DNA from: an uncultured Peptococcaceae bacterium
GTDB lineage: Bacteria; Bacillota; Desulfotomaculia; Desulfotomaculales; Desulfallaceae
Direction of reading: 5' to 3'
DNA length: 9,540 bases
Assembly (NCBI GenBank): GCA_913064925.1
Contig: CAJYBN010000106.1
Span: forward strand, 1 to 9,540
The stretch's first letter is position 1. The number at the start of each line of letters is the position of its first letter. The position numbers and the translations under genes were made by a program. The notes beneath the pieces are model-generated. The model did not search any database, was not told the origin of the DNA, and worked only from the letters and a program-made list of their open reading frames with translations. Below, in pieces: positions 1 to 5,422 of this stretch.

Positions 1-3
1 CAG

Positions 4-10
4 CACCTCC
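4..10 (-). promoter_or_regulatory. Ribosome binding site of a gene lying left of the window
   Basis: Read on the minus strand the first bases give GGAGGTG, a near-perfect Shine-Dalgarno sequence. A start codon 5 to 9 bases further would fall just outside the window. This suggests that the next minus-strand gene begins immediately to the left and follows the exonuclease gene in the same direction. Seen: the motif. Inferred: the gene. Confidence 0.4.
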
Positions 11-31
11 ACCAAGCACATAGTTTTGGCG

Positions 32-48
32 GTTATCAGAATGATAAC
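32..48. promoter_or_regulatory. Perfect 7-bp inverted repeat, possible operator
   Basis: GTTATCA, a three-base spacer GAA, then TGATAAC form a perfect inverted repeat. It lies between the exonuclease stop (83) and the ribosome site at 4-10, upstream of the presumed next minus-strand gene. No T-run follows on either strand, so a terminator is unlikely and an operator or small mRNA hairpin is more plausible. The half-sites resemble Fur/PerR words (TGATAA, TTATCA), but their order and 6-3-6 spacing do not match those boxes, so no regulator is named. Confidence 0.3.
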
Positions 49-82
49 ACCCCTCATTTTGCAGTATACCTTGCGCAGCCCA

Positions 83-820
83 TTATATAATGTACAGCAT
101 AGAATGCCGAATGAAACTGCGCAGGTCCCACAGGGTCCATATTTTCAGCTCCTGCAGCCGGTCCAGGAAGCGTAGAAACACGCCGGCAGTGAGCAAGGCG
201 TCGCCCAGTGCCGTGTGCCGCCCTGCGGGTTCAATGCTCATGTGCTGCAGTATGCTGTCCAGGGAATGCGAGCGTAAACCGGTATTCAATATCTTGGAGA
301 GCACGCCCGTATCCAGATAATAATTATTGATGCTCACGCCGTAGGGCTTTAATTTGTAATTTAAGAAGGAGATGTCAAACTTAATGCTGTGCCCAACAAT
401 GATGCTGTCCTGGAGAAACTCCATCAACTCCGCCGCCACCTGGGAAAAACCGTCGGCTTTCTCCAACACGGCATCGGTAATGCCGGTAAGTTCCGTCACC
501 ACGGGCGGCACCGGCCGGCGCGGGTTGACCAGCTTGTGAAACCGTTCGGGCAGTATCCTATCGCCCATAACCACGCAAGCGCCCACCGAAATTATTTCAT
601 CGCCTTCCAGAGGTTTGAAACCGGTGGTTTCCGTATCCAGCACCACAAACCTCATATCGCGCAGGTAGTAATTGTCTTTTTCCCGGTAATGGTTCTTTTT
701 TACCAGGCCGCGAAACTTGCTGAGATGCTGCAGGCCGTAACTGCCGGGCTCGCTGCTGACCCTGGCAAAGCTGAACATATTCAAAGGCAATATTTTCCTG
801 AGGGCGTGCACGGGCAACAC
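83..820 (-). CDS. DnaQ-like DEDDh 3'-5' exonuclease
   Basis: This is a 3'-5' exonuclease of the DNA polymerase III epsilon/DnaQ superfamily, a two-metal-ion enzyme that removes nucleotides from DNA 3' ends for proofreading or repair. All three Exo motifs are visible: LDTETTG (D62, E64), VGHSIKFDISFL (H144, D149) and RHTALGDALLT (H202, D207), which makes it the DEDDh type. A stretch of about 55 residues, ending in LRDMRFVVLD, precedes the fold; such a basic lead-in is common in Clostridia homologues. No polymerase, helicase or BRCT domain is attached, so it is a stand-alone exonuclease rather than PolC. The start is uncertain. The GTG at 820 has GAGGT only two bases upstream, the adjacent TTG at 817 has better spacing, and an ATG at 778 has no good ribosome site. 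It is transcribed alone from an AT-rich spacer. The fold is certain; its exact role in the cell is not. Confidence 0.9.
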   Translation of the reverse strand: MLPVHALRKILPLNMFSFARVSSEPGSYGLQHLSKFRGLVKKNHYREKDNYYLRDMRFVVLDTETTGFKPLEGDEIISVGACVVMGDRILPERFHKLVNPRRPVPPVVTELTGITDAVLEKADGFSQVAAELMEFLQDSIIVGHSIKFDISFLNYKLKPYGVSINNYYLDTGVLSKILNTGLRSHSLDSILQHMSIEPAGRHTALGDALLTAGVFLRFLDRLQELKIWTLWDLRSFIRHSMLYII

Positions 821-992
821 CTACCTCAGCCGCATGATATTGAATTCAATAATGGTTATCTAACAATTAAAAAAACGTTAAATTTTTTAAATTTTACTTT
901 AAGGATACAGGAAGATTTGCCGTAATAATATTAAAATTCTGTTAACAGTATAAATTTTTCCTTAACCAGAAAAATAGCCAACTAAACGGTAC
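821..992. other. AT-rich intergenic spacer upstream of the exonuclease
   Basis: About 170 bases of strongly AT-rich DNA separate the exonuclease start from the terminator of the small Cys-rich gene. It contains A/T runs, a perfect 10-base palindrome CTGTTAACAG at 939-948, and no convincing open frame. It probably holds the minus-strand exonuclease promoter, but no single -35/-10 pair stands out. A five-codon frame (ATG to TAG, 821-835 on the minus strand) abuts the GTG start and may be chance. Confidence 0.4.
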
Positions 993-1027
993 AAAAAAAC
1001 TAACCCCTGCTTTTTTACGCAGGGGTT
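993..1027 (-). terminator. Intrinsic terminator of the small Cys-rich gene
   Basis: Read on the minus strand, AACCCCTGC (arm 1019-1027) pairs perfectly with GCAGGGGTT (arm 1002-1010) around an 8-base loop. A run of seven Ts follows (993-999 on the complement). The stem begins three bases after the stop codon of the 39-residue gene. The plus-strand reading has no T-run, so it works in one direction only. Confidence 0.85.
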
Positions 1028-1029
1028 AA

Positions 1030-1149
1030 TTAAGTAGACATGTTTTTGCACTTCTCCTTACTGAACTGGCTTAATCCCGGACAACCGCCGGCCCAATGAT
1101 AAATGCATTTGCTGCAGTGTTCACATAACTTATTCTTAGCTGCCGCCAT
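1030..1149 (-). CDS. 39-residue cysteine-rich protein
   Basis: This short gene encodes a 39-residue protein rich in Lys and Cys. Cys9, Cys12 and Cys15 form a CxxCxxC cluster (CEHCSKC), followed by IYHWAGGCPG (Cys23) and KEKCKN (Cys34). The gene call rests on its signals. AGGAGGTG ends 8 bases before the ATG, a promoter-like sequence lies upstream, and a perfect intrinsic terminator starts directly after the stop. Five Cys and two His (H11, H18) in so short a chain suggest binding of zinc or another metal, or a small Fe-S site. There is no signal peptide or membrane segment, so it is probably cytosolic. I do not recognise a named family. It sits alone, between the exonuclease and the thioesterase-amidohydrolase operon. 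That it is a gene is well supported; its function is unknown. Confidence 0.8.
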   Translation of the reverse strand: MAAAKNKLCEHCSKCIYHWAGGCPGLSQFSKEKCKNMST

Positions 1150-1181
1150 TTTTGCAACACCTCCTGCTGTTTAAATTTTAC

Positions 1182-1209
1182 CTTATACCCGGCTGCTTTA
1201 GGTTAACAA
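1182..1209 (-). promoter_or_regulatory. Probable promoter of the small Cys-rich gene
   Basis: On the minus strand TTGTTA (1204-1209), a 16-base spacer and TATAAG (1182-1187) give a plausible sigma-A promoter about 20 bases upstream of the ribosome site. It lies after the terminator of the preceding operon, so the small gene would be an independent transcription unit. The match is moderate. Confidence 0.45.
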
Positions 1210-1237
1210 ACAATAAAAAGTAAGTTATGATCATGTT

Positions 1238-1266
1238 AAAAAAAACTCCGCCAGGCGAAGGCGGAG
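1238..1266 (-). terminator. Intrinsic terminator of the thioesterase-amidohydrolase operon
   Basis: On the minus strand CTCCGCC (1260-1266) pairs perfectly with GGCGGAG (1246-1252) around a 7-base loop and is followed by eight Ts (1238-1245 on the complement). It lies four bases past the stop of the 110-residue gene and closes the operon. Confidence 0.9.
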
Positions 1267-1270
1267 ATTT

Positions 1271-1603
1271 TCAAGAAAACTTTATCTTGCCTTCGTTCAT
1301 AATTTTAAGCAGGTGCGCGGCCGCCAGCATTTTTGCGTTCAACACGTCCGGCGTTTGCGCGGCCGCCAGCTGCATTTGCTCCCGCACGGAAGCCCCTTCC
1401 GTGACGCACTTGTGGATTTCCTCGCTGAGGACGTGGCGGGAGGCTTCCAGCCTGGCAAAGCTGATGGCGGCGGAAAACACATCGCGCAGCACTTCCCTTT
1501 CCAGGCCGGGGTCGAACTGGGGTAAAAAAACATCCATACCCCTGTATATTTCGATTAGCGCGGCCAGTAAATATTGTCTTTGGTTATCCGCCTGATTGTT
1601 CAT
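1271..1603 (-). CDS. Unrecognised 110-residue helical protein
   Basis: I do not recognise this protein. It is 110 residues long, soluble, and reads as almost entirely alpha-helical, with Ala/Leu/Glu-rich stretches around residues 8-25, 40-65 and 70-105. It has one Cys (about residue 66), no signal peptide and no obvious catalytic motif. It is the last gene of an apparent three-gene operon. The amidohydrolase stop codon lies only nine bases upstream of its ATG, inside its leader. AAGGAGA sits 12 bases before the ATG, slightly far but usable, and a strong terminator follows the stop. The tight coupling suggests a job linked to the amidohydrolase, perhaps as a partner or small regulator, but this is inference from position only. 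Confidence 0.65.
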   Translation of the reverse strand: MNNQADNQRQYLLAALIEIYRGMDVFLPQFDPGLEREVLRDVFSAAISFARLEASRHVLSEEIHKCVTEGASVREQMQLAAAQTPDVLNAKMLAAAHLLKIMNEGKIKFS

Positions 1604-1612
1604 GTTTTGTAA

Positions 1613-2476
1613 TCATCTCCTTGACAAGTTTGGTTCCAGTTCCAGGCCCACCAGGCGGGCGGCGGTCCGCCAGGCAACGTCTTCCAGCGTTTCCCGGTCG
1701 GGGCATATACGGGCAACCAAGCCGTAAAGCCGGTCTACCGGGTAGGCCATGCCCATGGGATAATCGCTGCCGAAAACCATGCGGCGGCTGTATTTTTTAA
1801 TAATTTCCTGCATTTCGTCGCCTTCCCGGGTGCCGGGCGGGCAAAAGGAAAGCGTGTTGGTGGCATCCAGGTAGAGGTTGGGGTACTCCTGCATAACATC
1901 GTGCCAGCGCGTAAAAGGCAGGTCGCCGTAAAGCATGTGGGCGGCTATAAGCTTCATGTTTGGATAGCGGCGCAGCAGCTGCAGGAAGTCTTCCGTCATG
2001 GGCGCCAGGCCGTAAAAGGCGGCAAACCCGGTGTGTATGTTAACCGGGCATCCCCTCTCCTGCAGCATATCGTACACGGGCAGCATGCGGGGATCCAGGA
2101 TGTCAAATCCCTGAACGTAGGGATGAAACTTAAAACCCGCCAGCTGCAGGGTATCCAGGGCCTCGCCAATGATTTCTTCCTTTTCGTCGTCCCCCGGGTG
2201 CAGCGAGGCAAAGGGAATTATTTCGGGGTGGGCGTCGGCAAGGCGGCGCTGCCAGCGGTTGATTTCCCTGCTTTCCCCCGGCTGCAGGGGGTAAAAGTAA
2301 TTAAAAATGTAATTTGCACCCGCGTTTTTCATATGCAGCACCAGTTCCGCCGGGGTGACGTCCAGGTCCAGCTGCTCGTACTCTTTTACCACCCGCCTTA
2401 TCCATTTGATACCGCCCCTGATCCTGTACGGCGTCATGATATGGACATGGCTGTCGATAAAATACTTTGGTTGCAT
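1613..2476 (-). CDS. Metal-dependent amidohydrolase (amidohydrolase_2 / TIM-barrel family)
   Basis: This 287-residue hydrolase or decarboxylase belongs to the amidohydrolase_2 superfamily (PF04909, the ACMSD/uracil-5-carboxylate decarboxylase type), a TIM barrel with one divalent metal ion. The metal ligands are visible: D8-S-H10-V-H12 at the end of strand 1, H148 in NIHTG, H180 in AAHM and D238 in GSDYP. GFKFHPY (115-120) holds the Lys/His typical of the middle strand. The length fits the family. The ATG at 2476 is chosen because AGGAGG ends 8 bases upstream and the family's N-terminus begins right there; the open frame continues upstream only as GC-rich, non-homologous sequence. It lies 49 bases after a hotdog thioesterase and directly before the 110-residue orphan. 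Substrate cannot be read from sequence; small cyclic or aromatic carboxylic acids are usual in the family. Confidence 0.85.
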   Translation of the reverse strand: MQPKYFIDSHVHIMTPYRIRGGIKWIRRVVKEYEQLDLDVTPAELVLHMKNAGANYIFNYFYPLQPGESREINRWQRRLADAHPEIIPFASLHPGDDEKEEIIGEALDTLQLAGFKFHPYVQGFDILDPRMLPVYDMLQERGCPVNIHTGFAAFYGLAPMTEDFLQLLRRYPNMKLIAAHMLYGDLPFTRWHDVMQEYPNLYLDATNTLSFCPPGTREGDEMQEIIKKYSRRMVFGSDYPMGMAYPVDRLYGLVARICPDRETLEDVAWRTAARLVGLELEPNLSRR

Positions 2477-2525
2477 TTTAAGCGCCTCCTCTGCTGCGCC
2501 GGCCGGGCACCCCCGCCGGGCCCGT

Positions 2526-2951
2526 TTACCCGGGCGCGTTTTCCGCCTTGCGGAATACCAGCCCCTGCGCCACAGCCACCAGGCGCCCACGGCCGTCCCG
2601 CACCGTCACCCGGTAACTGGCTGTTTGCCGGCCCAAGTGCTCTTCCTCCGCCGTGGTCACCAGCACGTCGCCGGGGCTGCTAGCCCGTATGTAATTGATG
2701 TTTACATTTACCGCCACGGCCGCCGGTCCCCTGGAATTGCTGGCCACACCCAGGGCCACGTCGGCCAGGGTAAACACAACGCCGCCGTGGGTTATGCGGT
2801 GGATGTTGGTCATGTGATCCTGCACGCGCAGTTTCACCCGGGCGTAGCCGGGAGCCACTTCATCCAGCTCAACGCCCAGGTAGTTGGGAAAGGGGTCATC
2901 CCGCAGCTTTTGCAGCAATTCTTTGGTCATTACATTCTCGTGGTCCGGCAC
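2526..2951 (-). CDS. PaaI-type hotdog-fold thioesterase
   Basis: This 141-residue protein is a hotdog-fold acyl-CoA thioesterase of the PaaI/YbgC-like group (4HBT), which hydrolyses acyl- or aryl-CoA thioesters in the cytosol. Its signature is NIHRITHGGVVFTLADVALG: H55-G56-G57 start the central helix and D64 is the acidic residue that activates water in PaaI. A second strand set (VNVNINYIRASSPGDVL) is typical of the fold. The start is the GTG at 2951, with AGGAGA nine bases upstream; an internal ATG at codon 8 has no clear ribosome site. It is the first gene of the operon with the amidohydrolase and the 110-residue protein, under a promoter island shared divergently with the TGS GTPase. The pairing suggests breakdown of a carboxylic acid via its CoA ester, but the substrate is unknown. 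Confidence 0.85.
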   Translation of the reverse strand: MPDHENVMTKELLQKLRDDPFPNYLGVELDEVAPGYARVKLRVQDHMTNIHRITHGGVVFTLADVALGVASNSRGPAAVAVNVNINYIRASSPGDVLVTTAEEEHLGRQTASYRVTVRDGRGRLVAVAQGLVFRKAENAPG

Positions 2952-2975
2952 GTTTTCATCTCTCCTGCCTGTGGG

Positions 2976-3004
2976 TTGGTTTCGATTATAGTTATTATTA
3001 TAAT
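2976..3004 (+). promoter_or_regulatory. Probable sigma-A promoter of the TGS GTPase gene
   Basis: TTGGTT (2976-2981), a 17-base spacer and a perfect TATAAT (2999-3004) point to a transcript start near 3011. That leaves a leader of about 105 bases before the chosen GTG. An inverted repeat ATTATA-ATA-TATAAT (2997-3011) overlaps the -10 and could be an operator. Downstream, CCCTTTG (3039-3045) can pair with CAAAGGG (3097-3103), which includes part of the ribosome site, so the leader may also fold over the start. Confidence 0.5.
2985..2990 (-). promoter_or_regulatory. Probable -10 of the thioesterase operon promoter
   Basis: A perfect TATAAT on the minus strand lies about 34 bases before the GTG start. 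The -35 position (about 3008-3013) reads only TAATTA, so the assignment is weak, but the AT island between the two divergent genes must hold both promoters. Confidence 0.35.
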
Positions 3005-3115
3005 ATATAATTAGCAGTGGGAAAATCGCCGGCGGCCGCCCTTTGGAGCCAAGGTTTCAAGCGCCTGCGGCCCCGCCCCGCCCGGCCGCCTTTTGTCAAA
3101 GGGGGGATGGCAAAC

Positions 3116-4093
3116 GTGCCGGCCAACCTTACGCCCCAGTACCACCAGGCCGAGGAGGCCTATAAAAAGGCTGCCACTTTGGAGGACAAGATCGCCGCGT
3201 TGGAAGAGATGCTGGCGGTAATTCCCAAGCACAAGGGCACGGAAAAGCTGCAGGCCGACCTGAAAAAAAGACTTTCCAAGCTGCGCGCCGAGGGCGAAAA
3301 AAAGTCCTCCGCCAGCCGCTTTGACCCCTTTAAAATCGAACGACAGGGTGCGGGCCAGGCGGCCCTGGTGGGGCTGCCCAACACCGGCAAGTCATCCCTG
3401 GTGGCGGCCTTGACCAGAGCCAAGCTAAAGGTTGCCGATTACCCCTTTACCACCACCCTGCCTTTTGCCGGCATGATGCCTTACGAGGACATCAGCTTCC
3501 AGCTGGTGGACACGCCGCCCGTCACCGCCGCATCGGTGCCCCCGGGGCTGACGGGGATACTGCGCAGCGCCGACCTGCTGCTGCTTGTGGTGGACGCGGG
3601 CTCGGATGACTGCCTGCAGCAGCTGGAGGAATGCCTGGACGTGCTTACCCAAAAAAGGGTGCTGGTGACGGAAGGCATACCGCAGAAAAACAGCAAGGGA
3701 CCGGAGCGGTGCCTGCTGGTAGCCGGCAAGTGCGACCTACCGGAAAGCGCGGATCGCATCGCCCTGCTGCAGGAAATGCTGCCCGCCGGCATGGAAATGC
3801 TGCCGGTATCCACCGCCAGCGGGCACAACCTGGAGGCGCTGCGGAAAAAAATTTTCCACATGGCCGGCGTAATCAGGGTGTACACCAAGGTGCCCGGCAG
3901 GCAGCCCGACATGAGCAAGCCCTTTGTTTTGCCGGGGGGAAGCACCGTGCTGGACCTGGCCGTGTCCATACACAAAGATTTTTACCACTCGCTGAAAAGC
4001 GCCCGCATCTGGGGCTCGGCGCGGTTCGACGGCCAAAGCGTGCCCAAAGACTACGTCTTACAGGATAAGGATATTGTGGAACTACACGTTTAA
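3116..4093 (+). CDS. TGS-domain GTPase (OBG/DRG-like)
   Basis: This 325-residue protein is a small ribosome-linked type GTPase of the OBG/DRG clan with a C-terminal TGS domain. The N-terminal helical part (1-65) carries the IPKHKGTEKLQADLKKRLS signature of this family. G1 is GLPNTGKSS (86-94), the G2 region is DYPFTTT, and G3 is DTPP (132-135). G4 is GKCD (204-207) in place of NKxD, and G5 is STASG (232-236). The TGS domain covers about 265-325. The chosen start is GTG 3116: it gives the family N-terminus (M)PANLTPQY and lies nine bases after AAAGGGGGG. The ATG at 3107 touches that ribosome site, and the GTG at 3017 lies too close to the probable transcript start. DTPP without the usual Gly is common in this family. 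It stands alone, with gap following after 92 bases. Its likely role is in translation or stress, by family analogy only. Confidence 0.88.
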   Translation: MPANLTPQYHQAEEAYKKAATLEDKIAALEEMLAVIPKHKGTEKLQADLKKRLSKLRAEGEKKSSASRFDPFKIERQGAGQAALVGLPNTGKSSLVAALTRAKLKVADYPFTTTLPFAGMMPYEDISFQLVDTPPVTAASVPPGLTGILRSADLLLLVVDAGSDDCLQQLEECLDVLTQKRVLVTEGIPQKNSKGPERCLLVAGKCDLPESADRIALLQEMLPAGMEMLPVSTASGHNLEALRKKIFHMAGVIRVYTKVPGRQPDMSKPFVLPGGSTVLDLAVSIHKDFYHSLKSARIWGSARFDGQSVPKDYVLQDKDIVELHV

Positions 4094-4114
4094 CGCAGAA
4101 GAAATTTGGCATTC

Positions 4115-4138
4115 ATACCCCGGCCGCCGGCGGCCAAA
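4115..4138. repeat. GC-rich palindrome between the GTPase and gap genes
   Basis: GGCCGCCGGCGGCC (4122-4135) is a perfect 14-base palindrome, and the outer TTTGGC/GCCAAA can pair around it. No T-run follows, so it is not a clear terminator. It may be an mRNA hairpin or attenuator ahead of gap. A TATAAC at about 4146 might serve as a -10, but no -35 is evident. Confidence 0.35.
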
Positions 4139-4185
4139 CTAAAGTTATAACAATTTGCCACTGGCGGAAAGGGGTTAGCTGTTTC

Positions 4186-5277
4186 ATGACTATAAAAATC
4201 GGCATTAACGGTTTCGGCCGCATCGGTCGCAATGTTTTCCGGGCCGCTCTGAACAACCCGGAAGTGGAAGTGGTAGCGGTAAATGACCTGACCGATGCCC
4301 AAACGCTGGCCCACTTGTTAAAATACGACTCCGTGCACGGCATACTGGACGCCGATATCAAGGCCGGCGACGGCAGCTTTTACATTAACGGCAAAAAGGT
4401 GCTGGTACTTTCCGAAAAGGAACCCTTCGCCCTCCCCTGGGGCGAGCTGGAAGTCAGCATAATAGTCGAGTCCACCGGGCGTTTCACCAAAGGGGAAGAG
4501 GCAGCCGGCCACCTGCGCGCCGGCGCGCGTAAAGTGGTTATTAGCGCCCCGGGTAAAAACGTGGACGCCACCATTGTCATGGGGGTCAACCACGACCAGT
4601 ACGACCCGAACAGGCACAACGTGGTTTCCAACGCTTCCTGCACCACCAACTGCCTGGCACCGGTGGTAAAGGTCCTGCACCAGAACTTTACCGTCCGGCA
4701 CGGCATGATGACCACGGTGCATTCCTACACCAACGACCAACAGATCCTGGACCTGCCCCACAAGGACCTGCGCCGGGCGCGGGCCGCCGCGGTTTCCATC
4801 ATACCCACTACCACCGGCGCCGCCAAAGCCGTCGGGCTGGTCATACCCGAGCTGGCGGGCAAGCTGAACGGCCTGGCCATGCGAGTGCCCACGCCCAACG
4901 TATCGGTGGTGGATTTTGTCGCCGTGGTGGAGCGTCCCACCTCGGTGGAGGAAGTTAACCACGCGCTGCAAAGAGCCGCCGAAGGTGAACTGCAGGGCAT
5001 CATGGCCTGCAGCGACGCGCCGCTGGTTTCCAAGGATTACTACGGGGATTCCCACTCTTCCATCGTGGATACCCTGTCCACCATCGTGCTGGACGGCACC
5101 CTGGTCAAAGTGTTGGCCTGGTACGACAACGAGTGGGGCTACTCCTGCCGGGTGCTGGACCTTGTGCTGTACATGGCCAAGCGGGAGGCGGGCAGCGTGC
5201 CCAAGATCACCTGGACGGGCATACCCCGGGACAACCTGTACCGCAGCGTCACCGCGGCCTACGTACCCCCGCGTTAA
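4186..5277 (+). CDS. gap: Type I glyceraldehyde-3-phosphate dehydrogenase (NAD-type)
   Basis: This enzyme oxidises glyceraldehyde 3-phosphate to 1,3-bisphosphoglycerate with phosphate and NAD in the cytosol. The NAD-binding loop is GINGFGRIG (residues 6-14). Asp34 in VNDL, and Leu190-Pro191 in DLPHKD, are the marks of NAD rather than NADP use, so it looks like the glycolytic GapA type. The catalytic motif SNASCTTNC carries Cys152, with His179 in TVHSYT. The C-terminal WYDNEWGYSCRVLDL is typical. At 363 residues it is about 28 longer than the usual 335: after AKREAG it adds a tail with SVPKITWTGIPRDN that I do not recognise. The ATG is preceded by AAAGGGG at 11 bases. No pgk, tpi, gpm or eno follows; a terminator does. 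So gap here is a single unit, unlike the common gap-pgk-tpi operon of Firmicutes. Confidence 0.96.
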   Translation: MTIKIGINGFGRIGRNVFRAALNNPEVEVVAVNDLTDAQTLAHLLKYDSVHGILDADIKAGDGSFYINGKKVLVLSEKEPFALPWGELEVSIIVESTGRFTKGEEAAGHLRAGARKVVISAPGKNVDATIVMGVNHDQYDPNRHNVVSNASCTTNCLAPVVKVLHQNFTVRHGMMTTVHSYTNDQQILDLPHKDLRRARAAAVSIIPTTTGAAKAVGLVIPELAGKLNGLAMRVPTPNVSVVDFVAVVERPTSVEEVNHALQRAAEGELQGIMACSDAPLVSKDYYGDSHSSIVDTLSTIVLDGTLVKVLAWYDNEWGYSCRVLDLVLYMAKREAGSVPKITWTGIPRDNLYRSVTAAYVPPR

Positions 5278-5291
5278 AACCTGGGTGAGCC

Positions 5292-5325
5292 AAATCGCGG
5301 AACCACAGCTCCGCGATTTTCTTTT
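5292..5325 (+). terminator. Intrinsic terminator of gap
   Basis: AAATCGCGGA (5292-5301) pairs perfectly over 10 bases with TCCGCGATTT (5310-5319) around an 8-base loop, followed by TCTTTT. It starts 14 bases after the gap stop. Confidence 0.9.
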
Positions 5326-5353
5326 GCTCTATCCCGGACAAATATGATAAAAT
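5324..5353 (+). promoter_or_regulatory. Possible promoter of the radical SAM gene
   Basis: TTGCTC (5324-5329), 18 bases, then TAAAAT (5348-5353), with TATGAT overlapping just before, gives a modest promoter candidate directly behind the gap terminator. It would leave a leader of about 60 bases containing the CTTTCAAC repeats. Confidence 0.35.
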
Positions 5354-5374
5354 TTGCCCAAAGCGTTAAGGCAA

Positions 5375-5398
5375 CTTTCAACACTTTCAACTTTCAAC
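5375..5398 (+). repeat. Three short direct repeats CTTTCAAC
   Basis: CTTTCAAC occurs at 5375-5382, 5384-5391 and 5391-5398, separated by periods of 9 and 7 bases, in the untranslated leader of the radical SAM gene. It could be a regulator landing site, a piece of a dispersed simple repeat, or slippage debris. Nothing in the window tells these apart. Confidence 0.6.
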
Positions 5399-5422
5399 AC
5401 CTGGCACCGGGTGGGTGAAAGC

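Noticed and set aside
32..48. Inverted repeat considered as a Fur or PerR box
   Set aside because: The half-sites are in the wrong order and spacing for the published 7-1-7 consensus, so only a generic operator is claimed.
389..925. A 178-codon open frame on the plus strand opposite the exonuclease
   Set aside because: It mirrors the exonuclease coding strand, has no ribosome site, and its translation resembles no family, while the minus strand carries all DEDDh motifs.
2477..2590. N-terminal extension of the amidohydrolase from an upstream start at 2590
   Set aside because: It would overlap the thioesterase gene and add a Trp/Arg-rich segment unlike the family. The ATG at 2476 has a strong ribosome site.
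1901..3014. Long plus-strand frames opposite the amidohydrolase and thioesterase
   Set aside because: They arise from GC-rich codon bias on the opposite strand. The minus-strand proteins have catalytic motifs and ribosome sites.
3017..3115. Starts of the GTPase at GTG 3017 or ATG 3107
   Set aside because: GTG 3017 is about six bases from the predicted transcript start and would add non-family sequence. ATG 3107 abuts the ribosome site with no spacing.
4318..5055. A 245-codon minus-strand frame inside gap
   Set aside because: It is antisense to a highly conserved enzyme and its Gly/His/Val-rich translation is typical of antisense reading.
5375..5398. CTTTCAAC repeats considered as a CRISPR remnant
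   Set aside because: The units are 8 bases with almost no spacer, far from the repeat-spacer layout of CRISPR.
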